64,000 nt of DNA, taken from positions 80,949 through 144,948 of the forward strand of contig NZ_RXHU01000014.1 in the NCBI RefSeq assembly GCF_003955665.1, in the 5' to 3' direction. The notes under the pieces were generated by a model. It ran no database searches. It saw only the letters and a program-made list of their open reading frames with translations, and had not been told where the DNA came from. The DNA comes from Paenibacillus whitsoniae (GTDB lineage: Bacteria; Bacillota; Bacilli; Paenibacillales; NBRC-103111). Position numbers and translations under genes: made by a program. This document shows, one piece after another, positions 53,791 to 63,683 of the stretch; the first letter of the stretch is position 1; every line of letters begins with the position of its first letter.

Positions 53791-54281
53791 TGAATTCCAC
53801 TTCCTTTTATGAAGTTTAAGCTTACCCGTATTTCATACTATGTGGGTAAATAACTATTTGATTGTACTGGTGCCTAAGACGATGAAGAAGTCAGTCTATC
53901 ACATGTAGTCCGTCTTTAATCCATGTGTTCCTCTGTTCCCGCATGCCTTACATGGTAATCTTAAGGGTGAACTGATCGCATTTCCTTTCGTATACTCTAA
54001 TCCAAAGTGATGAAATCCTGCGAATGAATGAGTATTCGTTAGATAAATACTTAATACTGAGGGACTGGGAACGATTGTTGAATAACCAGGGAGCAGAACG
54101 CCGCGGCCGGCAGACTGTTCCCTTTTTACGTAAGGGCAGTTTTGCGCAACTTTTAATATATTTCCAGCGTCCTAATACATGGGATTATCTGTTATCTTTG
54201 GAGACAGCATATTGATTTTTTATACTTATGGAAGAAGGGGTCAGACAATATTTTTAAACCGATGAATGGAGTTGTTATTAA
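53791..54281. other. Gene-poor stretch with one long hairpin
   Basis: No convincing gene. GGGAAC at about 54066 and GTTCCC with a T run at about 54116-54127 could close a 60-nt structured RNA or terminator. A 63-codon frame at 54024-54215 overlaps it and has no ribosome site. Confidence 0.4.
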
Positions 54282-54815
54282 ATGAAAATGAAGATGAAAA
54301 TGGTTTTATCATTGATGGTAATACTTGTCACACTTACAGGTTGCTTTAGTAAGGGAAGTAAGAACGCTGACACAACACCACTTCAGACAGCACCTACAAC
54401 CTCATCGTCAGATTTTAAATTGTCAGAGAGAGAACAAGAGGTGTATAACAACTTTCAAAAAGACTTAAATGAACAGCAGTTAAAAGGGTTAGAACCAATT
54501 AGTATAGCAAAGTTATATGTTCAAGCAAGATTGGACAATAAAAATGATGTTGTATATGCACTATATACGGATAAAAGCGGGTATGTTCAATGGTCAAAAG
54601 AAGAGGATAAAAAAATCCCAAGTTCTGATAGAGGAACAAAAGAACAAATTCTTGAAACATTTGGTAATATTGAGAAAGGGAAATTCGTACAAACAAGTGA
54701 TTTTGAAGGGTATATTGAGTATCAGTCAAGCAAAGAAGCAAATAGCAAGTCAGGCTTTAACATGATTAAAGATGATGATGGTATTTGGAACGTTTCATTT
54801 AAACCTATTCAATAA
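54282..54815 (+). CDS. Small lipoprotein of unknown function
   Basis: A 177-residue lipoprotein (lipobox LTGC) with a Thr/Ser linker and a hydrophilic domain rich in Lys, Glu and Asp. The region LEPISIAKLYVQARLDNKNDVVYALYTD resembles small secreted proteins that track translocated peptides, but I do not recognise a family. The gene is AT-rich compared with the zinc island. Confidence 0.75.
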   Translation: MKMKMKMVLSLMVILVTLTGCFSKGSKNADTTPLQTAPTTSSSDFKLSEREQEVYNNFQKDLNEQQLKGLEPISIAKLYVQARLDNKNDVVYALYTDKSGYVQWSKEEDKKIPSSDRGTKEQILETFGNIEKGKFVQTSDFEGYIEYQSSKEANSKSGFNMIKDDDGIWNVSFKPIQ

Positions 54816-54951
54816 CTTAAATACCTCCGTTCAACTCCATCGGGATACGATAGTTGAAAAAAGGGAGTTGATCGCGCAAGTGGCAGCTACATTATTCCAT
54901 GACTAGTCTAAAGTGTATGCATACATTAACTACTCTTCAGGAGGTTTTTAA

Positions 54952-55538
54952 ATGAAAAAAAATATTTTAGGTTTTCTTCTTGGTGTCGGGGTCATGTTTT
55001 CAACTACCGTCATTGCGAGTGGTCGGATTGAAGAGGTTTCCGCCTATCTACAGGAGGTAATCCATGGGAGGGAGCTTGATTTTGCATTCTTCATCAGCAG
55101 GACCCTGTAAATTATGTGAGCACGCTTAACCATAGTGAAACTTTAAAAACAGAGGAAGTATCAATCCCTGCTGGAAAAGCAACCCTACTAACTATCGCAC
55201 ATGATAACTTCACGGCGGTGACACAACAGATGGGCGATGCAAAGACGGATATGAAATAGAAACTTGCCGAGGTATACTCAGATGTAATTTCAATACCACC
55301 GATTGTTCATCCAGATTCTGTAAATGTGAAGAACGTAGAAAGGGTATCTGCTTTCCGTGGTTTTGATTTTTTAATCACAATAGATGCTCAACCAATAGTC
55401 GGTCCTCATATACCTGTCGGCGAAGATGTACTTACATATCGGATCTCGGCGGCAGGAGTAGAGCTTAAAAATTTTGAACATCTTAAAGGACCAAATAAGG
55501 ATGACTTCCCCCCCAATTACCAAAATCTATTGAAGTAA
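54952..55538 (+). pseudogene. Broken secreted-protein gene (frameshift plus in-frame stop)
   Basis: A clear start (CAGGAGG, then ATG) encodes a signal peptide MKKNILGFLLGVGVMFSTTV. The frame stops at 55108-55110. The continuing protein (DPVNYVSTLNHSETLKTEEVS) lies in another frame, is cut by TAG at 55257-55259, then resumes in the same frame to 55538. A frameshift near 55070-55100 and one nonsense change explain this. It resembles exported Paenibacillus proteins with stalk-like N termini; the function is unknown. Confidence 0.7.
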
Positions 55539-55947
55539 CGGTGAACGTTAGCTGAATAAAGACACCGCGGCAACAGGCCATGGCGATCGGATGCCTTTTC
55601 CATGTTAACGGGGCAGGATACATTCAATATGTGTTAATATAGAAATAATGTTATACCGGGGGCGAAACCGATTGGGACAGTTTTCAATTGTAATACAAGT
55701 CATGAGTCTTGAACTAGTCATTGGCGGGGACATGAGTCCCAAATCGAAGAAACTTTTTGGCATGGGGATGACAGAAAAACCTTTTTCTTTAATTGGGTTC
55801 CTGAGCACCAGGAGAATTTCCTGATCTCAAGTATAGGAATTGCCGATGAGCAAAGTCTGAAAGAAGCGCTTAAACAAGCGGTTGAATTGGCTCCAAAACG
55901 TGAGCAGTAGAAGTACGCGCTTAGAAATACTAAATAACGTTACACGA
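55539..55947 (+). other. Decayed intergenic stretch with a protein remnant
   Basis: A frame ending EHQENFLISSIGIADEQSLK and AALKQ-like helix to a stop near 55908 looks like the C terminus of a lost gene. Frames around it are broken by stops. A degenerate copy of the 16.05-kb terminator lies at about 55570-55600. Confidence 0.35.
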
Positions 55948-55981
55948 GAAAACTCATGCTGGAAACAGTATGAGTTTTTTG
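55948..55981 (+). terminator. Rho-independent terminator
   Basis: AAAACTCAT, loop, ATGAGTTTTTT. It follows the remnant. Confidence 0.7.
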
Positions 55982-56230
55982 TTTCTTATAGGAATCCGAA
56001 TAATTACTGCCTTCGGTTTTCCGGCAAACCAATCATCCAACAATCGAGAAGGCTTTGAATTATTTGTGAACTGGTTCCAGAAGACTTCAGCCGAGCAAGG
56101 CTTCCAAAATTACATTGTTTTTTCAGAGGCTCCATATTACGTAATTAAATTGATAAGTCGACATCCCAAAATAAAGATGTCGGCTGGTTACTCTCATGTC
56201 GGAGGACAAATGATGTTCATCGAACCTTAA
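55970..56230 (+). pseudogene. 86-codon frame, probable gene remnant
   Basis: The apparent start lies inside the terminator hairpin, so it is unlikely to be real. The later part (NREGFELFVNWFQKTSAEQGFQNYIVFSEAPYYVIKLISRHP) looks protein-like and is followed by a hairpin (CCGTCAG/CTGACGG, about 56233-56255). I take it as the 3' remnant of a gene. Confidence 0.35.
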
Positions 56231-56320
56231 AAGGCCGTCAGGGTTAAACTGACGGTTATTCTTAATGCAAGGGTGCCTAACTTACAAGCATTTCGATTTT
56301 CAACCGCATAAGGTGTAATT

Positions 56321-57250
56321 ATGAAAGGGGTGTGTGAATTGACGAAAATCACTATCGCTGCAGTCGGGGATTTGTTGATGAAAAAGAAGATGCTCGATTC
56401 GGCCGCACGGGAAGGCGGATTCGCCTCTATTTTTGCCAAAGTGAAACCATATCTGCGGAAATCCGATTTAACGATAGGCAATCTGGAGACGACCTTCTCC
56501 GGTAAAAATTTTCGCGAAGAGCCCGGAAAACTGTTGTTCAACTCCCCGGACGAATTCGCTGCTGCGCTCCGGAACTTGGGCTTTGATGTACTAAGCACAG
56601 CCAATAACCATTGTATGGACGGTAAACGATCTGGTTTGAGGCGGACATTAAACGTCCTCGATCGACACGGTCTGCAACATACGGGCACGTTTCGCTCGGC
56701 CCGGGAAGCCCGCCGGAAACTGATTGTTAATGTAAAGGGGATAAAAATCGGCATATTGGCTTATACGAAAGGAACGAACGGGCTCCCAGTACCGGAGCCG
56801 TGGTTAGTCAACCGGCTAAACCGGAGTAAAATAATCGCGGACGTGCACAGCTTGAAGAATAAAACGGATTTTATCATCGTATGCCTGCATTTCGGGAAAG
56901 AATTTCGAACTTATCCCGACCGCAACCAAATCCGGCTCATGCAGCTGTTGTTTCATAATGGGGTGAATGTTGTGCTGGGAGCGCATCCCCATGTCATGCA
57001 TCCAATAAAAATGTTTAAGGCGAAGGACATCGACGGAATTGTTAGAAATCGGGTAGCGGCGTCTTCTCTAGGAAATTTCGTTTCCACCGAACTTCCCCGG
57101 CATACCGCTAGACTGCGAGGAACAATCTTAATGTTAACTATAACGAAAAATGCAAAAGGGGTAACGGATGTAATGAAAATGTCATGTGTATCAACCCGCA
57201 TTATGCAAAATATAGGGAAGAAAAATGTTTTTCGGGTTGTGCCGGATTGA
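56321..57250 (+). CDS. CapA-family protein (poly-gamma-glutamate/capsule type metallophosphatase fold)
   Basis: A 309-residue protein with family motifs AAVGDLLM, GNLETTFSG, STANNHCMDGKRSG, CLHFGKEFRTYP and LGAHPHVMHP, which form a dinuclear metal site. CapA/PgsA proteins act in capsule or poly-gamma-glutamate biology. It lacks an N-terminal membrane anchor, unlike PgsA, so it may be cytoplasmic. ATG 56321 has AAGGTG upstream. Confidence 0.85.
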   Translation: MKGVCELTKITIAAVGDLLMKKKMLDSAAREGGFASIFAKVKPYLRKSDLTIGNLETTFSGKNFREEPGKLLFNSPDEFAAALRNLGFDVLSTANNHCMDGKRSGLRRTLNVLDRHGLQHTGTFRSAREARRKLIVNVKGIKIGILAYTKGTNGLPVPEPWLVNRLNRSKIIADVHSLKNKTDFIIVCLHFGKEFRTYPDRNQIRLMQLLFHNGVNVVLGAHPHVMHPIKMFKAKDIDGIVRNRVAASSLGNFVSTELPRHTARLRGTILMLTITKNAKGVTDVMKMSCVSTRIMQNIGKKNVFRVVPD

Positions 57251-57434
57251 TTGAATGGATATGGACAAAAGAGTTGCCTAACAATCCTTCAACAAAGGCT
57301 GGATAGGGTAGTATTCTATCGCAAGCTTGTGTTCGAAGGATATTTTTATATCTATATTGCCGGTCGTATTATTTTTAAATTACAGAGCAAGATAATACCA
57401 AATGATTTTGATTACATGAATGATGGAGAAGACT

Positions 57435-58892
57435 ATGGTTGAAAAATACGACCCTCGAATGGAAAATAACCCCATGTCCACATGGCTTGATGAATTAAAA
57501 CAGAATTTAAACCATATGGATGATGCCGAAGTCGTTGAGCACAAACTGTGTACAGGTGCTTCAGTCCATCTTTTATACATAAAAACGTTAATAGATCAAG
57601 AGCGATTAAACGAGGCGATTATTGAGCCACTTCATCGATGTGCTGGCAATTCACTTTCTTCAAGCATAACCAATGCCAAAGTGTCGGAAATTCTATCGAT
57701 CGAAGATGCTCAACAAAAAATAATGCAAGGATTTATTCTTCTATACGATCCTGTCAACGCTCAATGGTTACGCGTCCAGCTGGAAAATCATTTGGGGCGG
57801 GCAATTCAATCTTCCCAAACGGAAACTGTCATATTTGGAGCGAAAGACAGCTTCACCGAACAAATCGATAAAAACATTACAATGTTGCGCAGGCGTTTGC
57901 CAATAACGACATTAAAAACGGAAAGCTTCACTGTCGGTTCACTGAGTAAAACGAAAGTTGTGTTACTGTACATAGACGGATTAATTAATCCGGAATTTGT
58001 TTCCCTTGCAAGACAGAAAATTGAAAGTGTGGATTTCGATCAATTTTTAGACTCCTCTCAGCTTGCAGCTTTTATGGAAGATCATCATCATACGGTCTTT
58101 CCGCAGTTTCTACAAACAGATCGGCCGGATGCCTGCGCCTACGCCTTAGGTGAGGGAAAGCTGACGCTCTTGGTCTCCAACTCACCGTTTGCCTTAATTG
58201 GTCCCATTACTTTTTTTCATCTATTCCAATCACCGGAAGACTACTTCCTTCGTTGGCCGGTAGCCAGTTTTTTGCGTTTAATCCGGTACGGAAGTTTTAT
58301 TATTTCTTTGACAATGATTCCTTTTTATGTTGCGTTAACGACTTTTCATTACCAAATGGTTCCGCTGCCGATTCTTTTCGTATTATTGGAATCGAGAAGC
58401 AAATTGCCCTTTACTCCGATTACGGAAGGATTATTCATGATCGTAACGTTGGAAATCATCAAAGAAGCAAGTTTGCGAATGCCGACCAAAACCAGTCAAA
58501 CGTTAGGGGTTATCGGTGGTATCGTCATTGGACAAGCGGCTGTAGAAGCAGGCTTTGCAAGTAAAGTATTGATCGTATTGATGGGTATATCCGCTATTGC
58601 TTTCTTTTTAGTTCCCAATTATCAAATGACAAAATCCATGGTGCTAATGCAAGTGCTTCTTCTTATCCTTGCCTCGTTTCTTGGGTTGCCGGGAATCATG
58701 ATCGGGCTGATCGGGATTCTTGCTCATTTACATGGATTAACGTCATTAGGTCAACCTTTTTTAGCGCCGATTGCTCCTTTTTATGGGAAGGATTGGATCG
58801 ACCTTTTTATCCGCGGCCCATTAATATGGATGAAAACGCGCCCGGCGTATCTAAAACCACTACGGAAATGGCGACAGGAGATGAAAAAATGA
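57435..58892 (+). CDS. gerKA: Spore germination receptor subunit A (GerA/GerKA family)
   Basis: A 485-residue protein with a large N-terminal soluble domain (to about residue 260) and five or so membrane helices (PFALIGPITFFHLFQSPEDYF; LPILFVLLESRSKLPFTPITEG). It forms the nutrient germinant receptor in the spore inner membrane with subunits B and C. ATG 57435 has GGAG 6 bp upstream, better than 57420. It overlaps the next gene by ATGA. Confidence 0.9.
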   Translation: MVEKYDPRMENNPMSTWLDELKQNLNHMDDAEVVEHKLCTGASVHLLYIKTLIDQERLNEAIIEPLHRCAGNSLSSSITNAKVSEILSIEDAQQKIMQGFILLYDPVNAQWLRVQLENHLGRAIQSSQTETVIFGAKDSFTEQIDKNITMLRRRLPITTLKTESFTVGSLSKTKVVLLYIDGLINPEFVSLARQKIESVDFDQFLDSSQLAAFMEDHHHTVFPQFLQTDRPDACAYALGEGKLTLLVSNSPFALIGPITFFHLFQSPEDYFLRWPVASFLRLIRYGSFIISLTMIPFYVALTTFHYQMVPLPILFVLLESRSKLPFTPITEGLFMIVTLEIIKEASLRMPTKTSQTLGVIGGIVIGQAAVEAGFASKVLIVLMGISAIAFFLVPNYQMTKSMVLMQVLLLILASFLGLPGIMIGLIGILAHLHGLTSLGQPFLAPIAPFYGKDWIDLFIRGPLIWMKTRPAYLKPLRKWRQEMKK

Positions 58893-60004
58893 AGACTATA
58901 TCCTTATACAATCGAACTTCCACCCTTGGCGGCACCTATTTTCTTTTATTGGTAAATCGCACACAGATGCATTATTTTGTTTTAATCATGCCGGTTTATT
59001 TGGTTCATTCGTATATGGTTTGGGGAATTGTCGTCATGGGGCTGCTCTCCCAAATTAATTTGATGATGTTGTCCAAATGGTTTACTTCCAGTTATGCAGC
59101 GAAAGGCTATCAAGGATTTGTACAGCTGTTCGGAAAACGGACGGTTCAAGTTATCGCCATATTTGGTTTTTTGATCATATTGTTAAAAATTTCAATCATC
59201 ACACTGGGGTACGTTGAAATGCTCCATAGTTTTATGTATCCATCTATGAATAAAAAGTGGCTGATCCTGGCGATTCTTTTGATCAGCTTATTTGTGACTT
59301 CACATGGAATGGAGAAAACATTGCGTTTTGTCGTCATCGCCTTTCTTTGCGGGGCTTGGATCGCAATCCTGTTTATTCCCTTCTTCTTTACGCAATCTGC
59401 AAATTACCGCGATTTGTATCCTCTCATTCCCACCGAATGGTCAGAAAAATCATGGCTTGGTTTGTTGTTTATTTGGTCTGCATTATCTGGTCCAGTATAC
59501 TTGGCCTTTATGGTTCCATGGTTAAGCTCCAATAAAAAAGTATTGAAATATCTGGTCATTGGAAATATGCTGACGATCATGGAATATTCATTATTGTTCA
59601 TTGCTTCGGTATTGTTTTACGGTTCTAACTACTTAAGCAAGATCAATTTTCCGGTAGTACATATGGGAGGCTACATTCAAACGAGCGGTTTGGAACGAAT
59701 CGATTACATCCTTATTTCTTTCCATATGTTTAATTATGTGTTTGACATTTCAATTCTTCTGTTGTGTCTTTATGGAGCCGGAAGAGTCTTTATGAGGAAA
59801 ATGAACGAACGCACGACTCGGATCGGATTATTGTCGAGTTGGCTCGTTATATTGATAAGCATCATCTCAATGGATCAATGGTTATGGGAAACGGTTCCAG
59901 GTCAAAAGATGTTACTGAACACTCAAATCTGGCTCGGCGCATTCATTTATTTACTTGTTCCTACGATCCTTTTCACTGCAGTTAAACGAAAGGAGAGTAT
60001 GTAG
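58889..60004 (+). CDS. gerKB: Spore germination receptor subunit B (GerB/GerKB family)
   Basis: A 371-residue membrane protein with about ten helices, of the amino acid/polyamine permease-like GerB family, thought to bind the germinant. ATG 58889 has AGGAG upstream and overlaps the subunit A stop; the longer upstream frame belongs to that gene. Confidence 0.88.
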   Translation: MKTISLYNRTSTLGGTYFLLLVNRTQMHYFVLIMPVYLVHSYMVWGIVVMGLLSQINLMMLSKWFTSSYAAKGYQGFVQLFGKRTVQVIAIFGFLIILLKISIITLGYVEMLHSFMYPSMNKKWLILAILLISLFVTSHGMEKTLRFVVIAFLCGAWIAILFIPFFFTQSANYRDLYPLIPTEWSEKSWLGLLFIWSALSGPVYLAFMVPWLSSNKKVLKYLVIGNMLTIMEYSLLFIASVLFYGSNYLSKINFPVVHMGGYIQTSGLERIDYILISFHMFNYVFDISILLLCLYGAGRVFMRKMNERTTRIGLLSSWLVILISIISMDQWLWETVPGQKMLLNTQIWLGAFIYLLVPTILFTAVKRKESM

Positions 60005-60006
60005 GC

Positions 60007-61101
60007 ATGGTACCCTATAAGCACTATGGTTTATTGGCGATTGTAAGCCTTATGTGGATGGCCGGCTGTTCCTCTCCATATGTCGAGAACAATATGATCG
60101 AAGAGATCGCTCCGGTCGTTTTCTGGTCGGTTGACAAGGGGACGGAAGGAAAGTTGAGAATCAGCACTTTAGTACCACCGCTCATTAAAGAAAAAAAACG
60201 TCTTCTCTCCAAGGAAGTCGATCTGTTAAAGCAGGGTGGCAAAGAGTTTAATTTAATTTATTATCGGGAGCTAAAGCAGGGGCAGCTGCGAATGCTATTA
60301 ATCAATGAGGAGCTGGCAAAAAAAGAAGGCATTGAAAAGCTGATCAATACGATACTGATTGATCCCGATATTTCAATGCGTGTCTATTTGTTGATTGTCA
60401 AAGGCAATTTTGATGAATATATAAAAAATCAATTGACGAAGCAAGAAAATCAAGATTACTTTCTTTACCGGATGTTAAAGCATTACGAGGAGCATAACCA
60501 AGGTGAAATGAGCATCGTCAATATTCATCAATTTATGAAAAATTTATATTCCCCTCTTAAAGATCCGATCCTGCCGGTTTTTCATTCGGATATGAACAAT
60601 TTCAATTACGTAGGGACAGCCTTTTTCCAAAAGGATAAAGAAGTAATGGTCATTCAAGATCTGGACGATGAAATTTTTCAACTTCTGGATAACGATCATT
60701 TCCTAAAAGTCTTGGCCATTCCAAAGTTATCTGTCAGTTTAGGACGTATTCGATCCAATGTTCACATGAAACTATCGAGGGACTATTCATCCTTGTCTTT
60801 ACATGTGGGATTGAACGGAAGAATTGAGGAATACCAGGGAGAAAATAATATTCGAAGTGAGGAACAATTGGAACAATTAATTCATGAGATTGAGGTCTAC
60901 CTTGAGGAACAAACGTCAGATTTATTAAAAAAAATGCAACAGTGGAAAGTGGATCCCTTAGAGGTCGGAACACATTCGCTTAAGCCGTATTCTAAAGAAA
61001 TAACGGAAGAGCAATGGTTGAAATATTGGGGGAATATGAAAATTAATGTTGACTATGACATCAAAATACATCCTTTAATTAATGTTGAGCGGTTGATGTA
61101 A
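60007..61101 (+). CDS. gerKC: Spore germination receptor lipoprotein subunit C (GerC/GerKC family)
   Basis: A 364-residue lipoprotein (lipobox MAGC) with the three-domain GerC layout, including the late VHMKLSRDYSSLSLHVGLNGRIEEY strand region. The start is 2 bp after subunit B. Completes a full A-B-C receptor operon. Confidence 0.87.
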   Translation: MVPYKHYGLLAIVSLMWMAGCSSPYVENNMIEEIAPVVFWSVDKGTEGKLRISTLVPPLIKEKKRLLSKEVDLLKQGGKEFNLIYYRELKQGQLRMLLINEELAKKEGIEKLINTILIDPDISMRVYLLIVKGNFDEYIKNQLTKQENQDYFLYRMLKHYEEHNQGEMSIVNIHQFMKNLYSPLKDPILPVFHSDMNNFNYVGTAFFQKDKEVMVIQDLDDEIFQLLDNDHFLKVLAIPKLSVSLGRIRSNVHMKLSRDYSSLSLHVGLNGRIEEYQGENNIRSEEQLEQLIHEIEVYLEEQTSDLLKKMQQWKVDPLEVGTHSLKPYSKEITEEQWLKYWGNMKINVDYDIKIHPLINVERLM

Positions 61102-61287
61102 TTCAATGGAGCAGGGGACTGGGAATGAATTGCTTACAGAGATGTTATTAAAGCTGAATTATGTAATATGGGGGACAGGTCGAAAAGTGCTGCTTTTTTA
61201 TTATTGGAAAATGGCAACACTAAATAAAACGCCACTTACTCAATTTTTGAAGCATTGGGAAGATGGGGGATACTTCACTTCGGCCGT

Positions 61288-63297
61288 TCATGCAAGCGTA
61301 CTTGCGTTTGTAAGATGGCTTTTAGTAATGGGTAAAATGACATCCACAGTAGTCCCTATATTAATAGCGCTCTCAAAATGAATGGTTCCACCATGATCAT
61401 GAATGATTGTTTGGCTTATCATTAAACCTAAACCAGTTCCCTTTTCTTTTGTGCTATAGAAGGGCTCTCCAAGATGTTTCAATCGTTCTGTAGTAATGCC
61501 ACATCCTTGATCAACAACACGAATTTGAATCGAGTCGGTACCATGCGAAAGTGTTTGAATAGTAATAATTCCGCCATTCGGCATAGCTTCAATAGCATTT
61601 TTAAAAATATTGATAAACACCTGTTTGATTTGATTTTCGTCACAATAGATCCGTGGCAAATCTATAACGTACTTTTCTACAATCTCCACATTTTTTAAAT
61701 TGGTTTGTGAACTAAATAATGTAATCACTTGTTGTAAAAGAAGCACGATATTAACTTCTTCTATTTGACGAGGTTGTGGCTTAGCGAGCATTAAAAACTC
61801 AGTTACAATATCTTCTAACCGATGGATTTCTGATAGTATTGTATCAACATAAAACGGATTTCCTCCGCCTTTTTGTAATAGTTGAACAAACCCTTTAATG
61901 GAAGTTAATGGGTTTCTAATTTCGTGTGCAACTCCTGAAGCTAACTGTCCAGCAAGAGAAAGCTTTTCTACTTTCTGTATCAATTCTTCGTTTCTTTTTC
62001 TTTCTGTGACATCTCGGAATATGGTTAAAATTGCAGGTTTTCTTTCAAAATGAATCATTGCACTCGTTACATCAATATAGATAATCTCTTCGGTTTTTAG
62101 AATGGCTTTCATTTCAACAAACGGAAGGGTTTCACTTCTTGTTAGCTTTTCCGTTCTTCGTTTGACCAAATTGACAGAATCTTCATCAAGAAAGGATTGG
62201 ATATTTTGACCGATCAGTTGCTCTTCTTTCAGTATATTATGAGCTGACGGATTCGCATAAATTATTTCATTATAATAGCGAATGATAATTCCTTTCGGAG
62301 ATAGTTCTACTACACTTTTATAGCGTTCTTGACTTTCTTTCCTTTCGGTGATATCCACACCGGAACCAATAACTTCAACGACTTGTCCCTCGTTGCAAAT
62401 GGGACGCAACGAAACCAAAAACCAAATATTATTATATTCCATTTCATATGTGACATTTTCCTCACCTTTCCATGCACGCTTATAATATTGCAATATCGTT
62501 TCAGCATATGCATAGGGGAGAAATTCATGTAGCTCTTTTCCCATTATTTGTTCAGAGGAATGACCGAATCGATAAAGTAATTCCCCATCACATAAGGTAT
62601 GTATAAACCGTCCGCTTCGCTCCTTAAACTTAAAAATCATTCCTTGTTGCATTCTCACGGTTTCGAGTAAATCTTGACGACTTAATTCTTCCATTTTTTC
62701 TTGAATAGAAATAGACGGAAAGATAATGTCTTTTTTCGTGTTTATATATAAACTTGAACGAACAAATTCATTGTCGGTCAATACATATTCGTGATTCCGC
62801 ATCATACTCAATTGGAGAGAGCTTGATATAGTAGATGCATCATAAGCACAAACAGATACAAGCCCTGCATCATTTACACAACAATCCGCTCGATCTTCAA
62901 ATTGTTTGAGCTTGGCAACAATACCATCTTGCTCTTCCCAACATACATGTGCCCAGGTACGAATTGTAATGTGATTCTTGAAGAAAGGATCTAATAGTTG
63001 ACTGAAATGCTGAATGATGCTCTCCCCATCAAAATTTCCATTTATTTCATAAAAATCGATATTATCTACGAAATGCACCATTATGAGATCTTTTTCGGAT
63101 AGAAATTTGATAAGTTTTTCACGAATCTTTGCACATCTTTCTTGAGTGTCCACAACTAAAATATGCTGGTTTAATTCAATGCCACTTACGATATAAGATA
63201 TAGCATTGTTTATGTAACACTCGATATCTTCATATATATATAAAATATGTCCACCATTTGATAACTTGACAATTTTATTAAAATTGATCGAAATCAT
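61288..63297 (-). CDS. MEDS- and PAS-domain sensor histidine kinase (sporulation-kinase-like)
   Basis: A 669-residue soluble kinase. Residues 1-160 form a MEDS (MEthanogen/methylotroph DcmR Sensory) domain, followed by two PAS domains (about 210-325 and 325-450), an HisKA domain with ASGVAHEIRNPLTSIKG, and HATPase_c with NIFKNAIEAM and VVDQGCGI. No membrane segments. KinA/KinE-type phosphorelay kinases share the C-terminal arrangement. No response regulator adjoins. The 3' end converges on the ger operon. Confidence 0.88.
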   Translation of the reverse strand: MISINFNKIVKLSNGGHILYIYEDIECYINNAISYIVSGIELNQHILVVDTQERCAKIREKLIKFLSEKDLIMVHFVDNIDFYEINGNFDGESIIQHFSQLLDPFFKNHITIRTWAHVCWEEQDGIVAKLKQFEDRADCCVNDAGLVSVCAYDASTISSSLQLSMMRNHEYVLTDNEFVRSSLYINTKKDIIFPSISIQEKMEELSRQDLLETVRMQQGMIFKFKERSGRFIHTLCDGELLYRFGHSSEQIMGKELHEFLPYAYAETILQYYKRAWKGEENVTYEMEYNNIWFLVSLRPICNEGQVVEVIGSGVDITERKESQERYKSVVELSPKGIIIRYYNEIIYANPSAHNILKEEQLIGQNIQSFLDEDSVNLVKRRTEKLTRSETLPFVEMKAILKTEEIIYIDVTSAMIHFERKPAILTIFRDVTERKRNEELIQKVEKLSLAGQLASGVAHEIRNPLTSIKGFVQLLQKGGGNPFYVDTILSEIHRLEDIVTEFLMLAKPQPRQIEEVNIVLLLQQVITLFSSQTNLKNVEIVEKYVIDLPRIYCDENQIKQVFINIFKNAIEAMPNGGIITIQTLSHGTDSIQIRVVDQGCGITTERLKHLGEPFYSTKEKGTGLGLMISQTIIHDHGGTIHFESAINIGTTVDVILPITKSHLTNASTLA

Positions 63298-63683
63298 TTA
63301 ATTCCTCCCTCCTATAAGAAAATTAATCAACTACGAATATAACAACTTAACGGGTGTACCCACCGATAACAGTGTCACCCATTTAAGCACTTTATCCTCT
63401 AATACAACAATTTAAATTATATCAAAAACACTTCATATAATATATCGCTTTTGATAGAAAATGAAAGTAATTTGTAGATTAAAGAAGGAATTACTCTTTA
63501 TATGAAAACGTTTACTATTTCTTGTTGCATATTAAGGCAGTCACTCAACATTTGTAATACGAAAATTCATCTTCCACAATGGGGGGGGATCCGAATTGTT
63601 GGCCGCCCCTCTACTGGCGGATTGGTTGGAGAATAGGACGGGGCGCTGAGGGAAAAATATTTAAAAAATAAGGGGGCGGGCGC
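63298..63683. other. Intergenic stretch without recognised gene
   Basis: The first 260 bp are AT-rich. Near 63580-63600 there is a run of eight or nine G followed by GGATCC, then a GC-rich segment with GCCGCCCC and GGGGCGC. I see no gene; the abrupt change in base use may mark a junction. Confidence 0.4.

Noticed and set aside
54024..54215. 63-codon frame in the gap before the small lipoprotein
   Set aside because: No ribosome site and it runs through a likely hairpin; no recognisable motif.
61106..61381. 91-codon frame after gerKC
   Set aside because: Overlaps the 3' end of the sensor kinase, has no ribosome site, and its composition is not protein-like.
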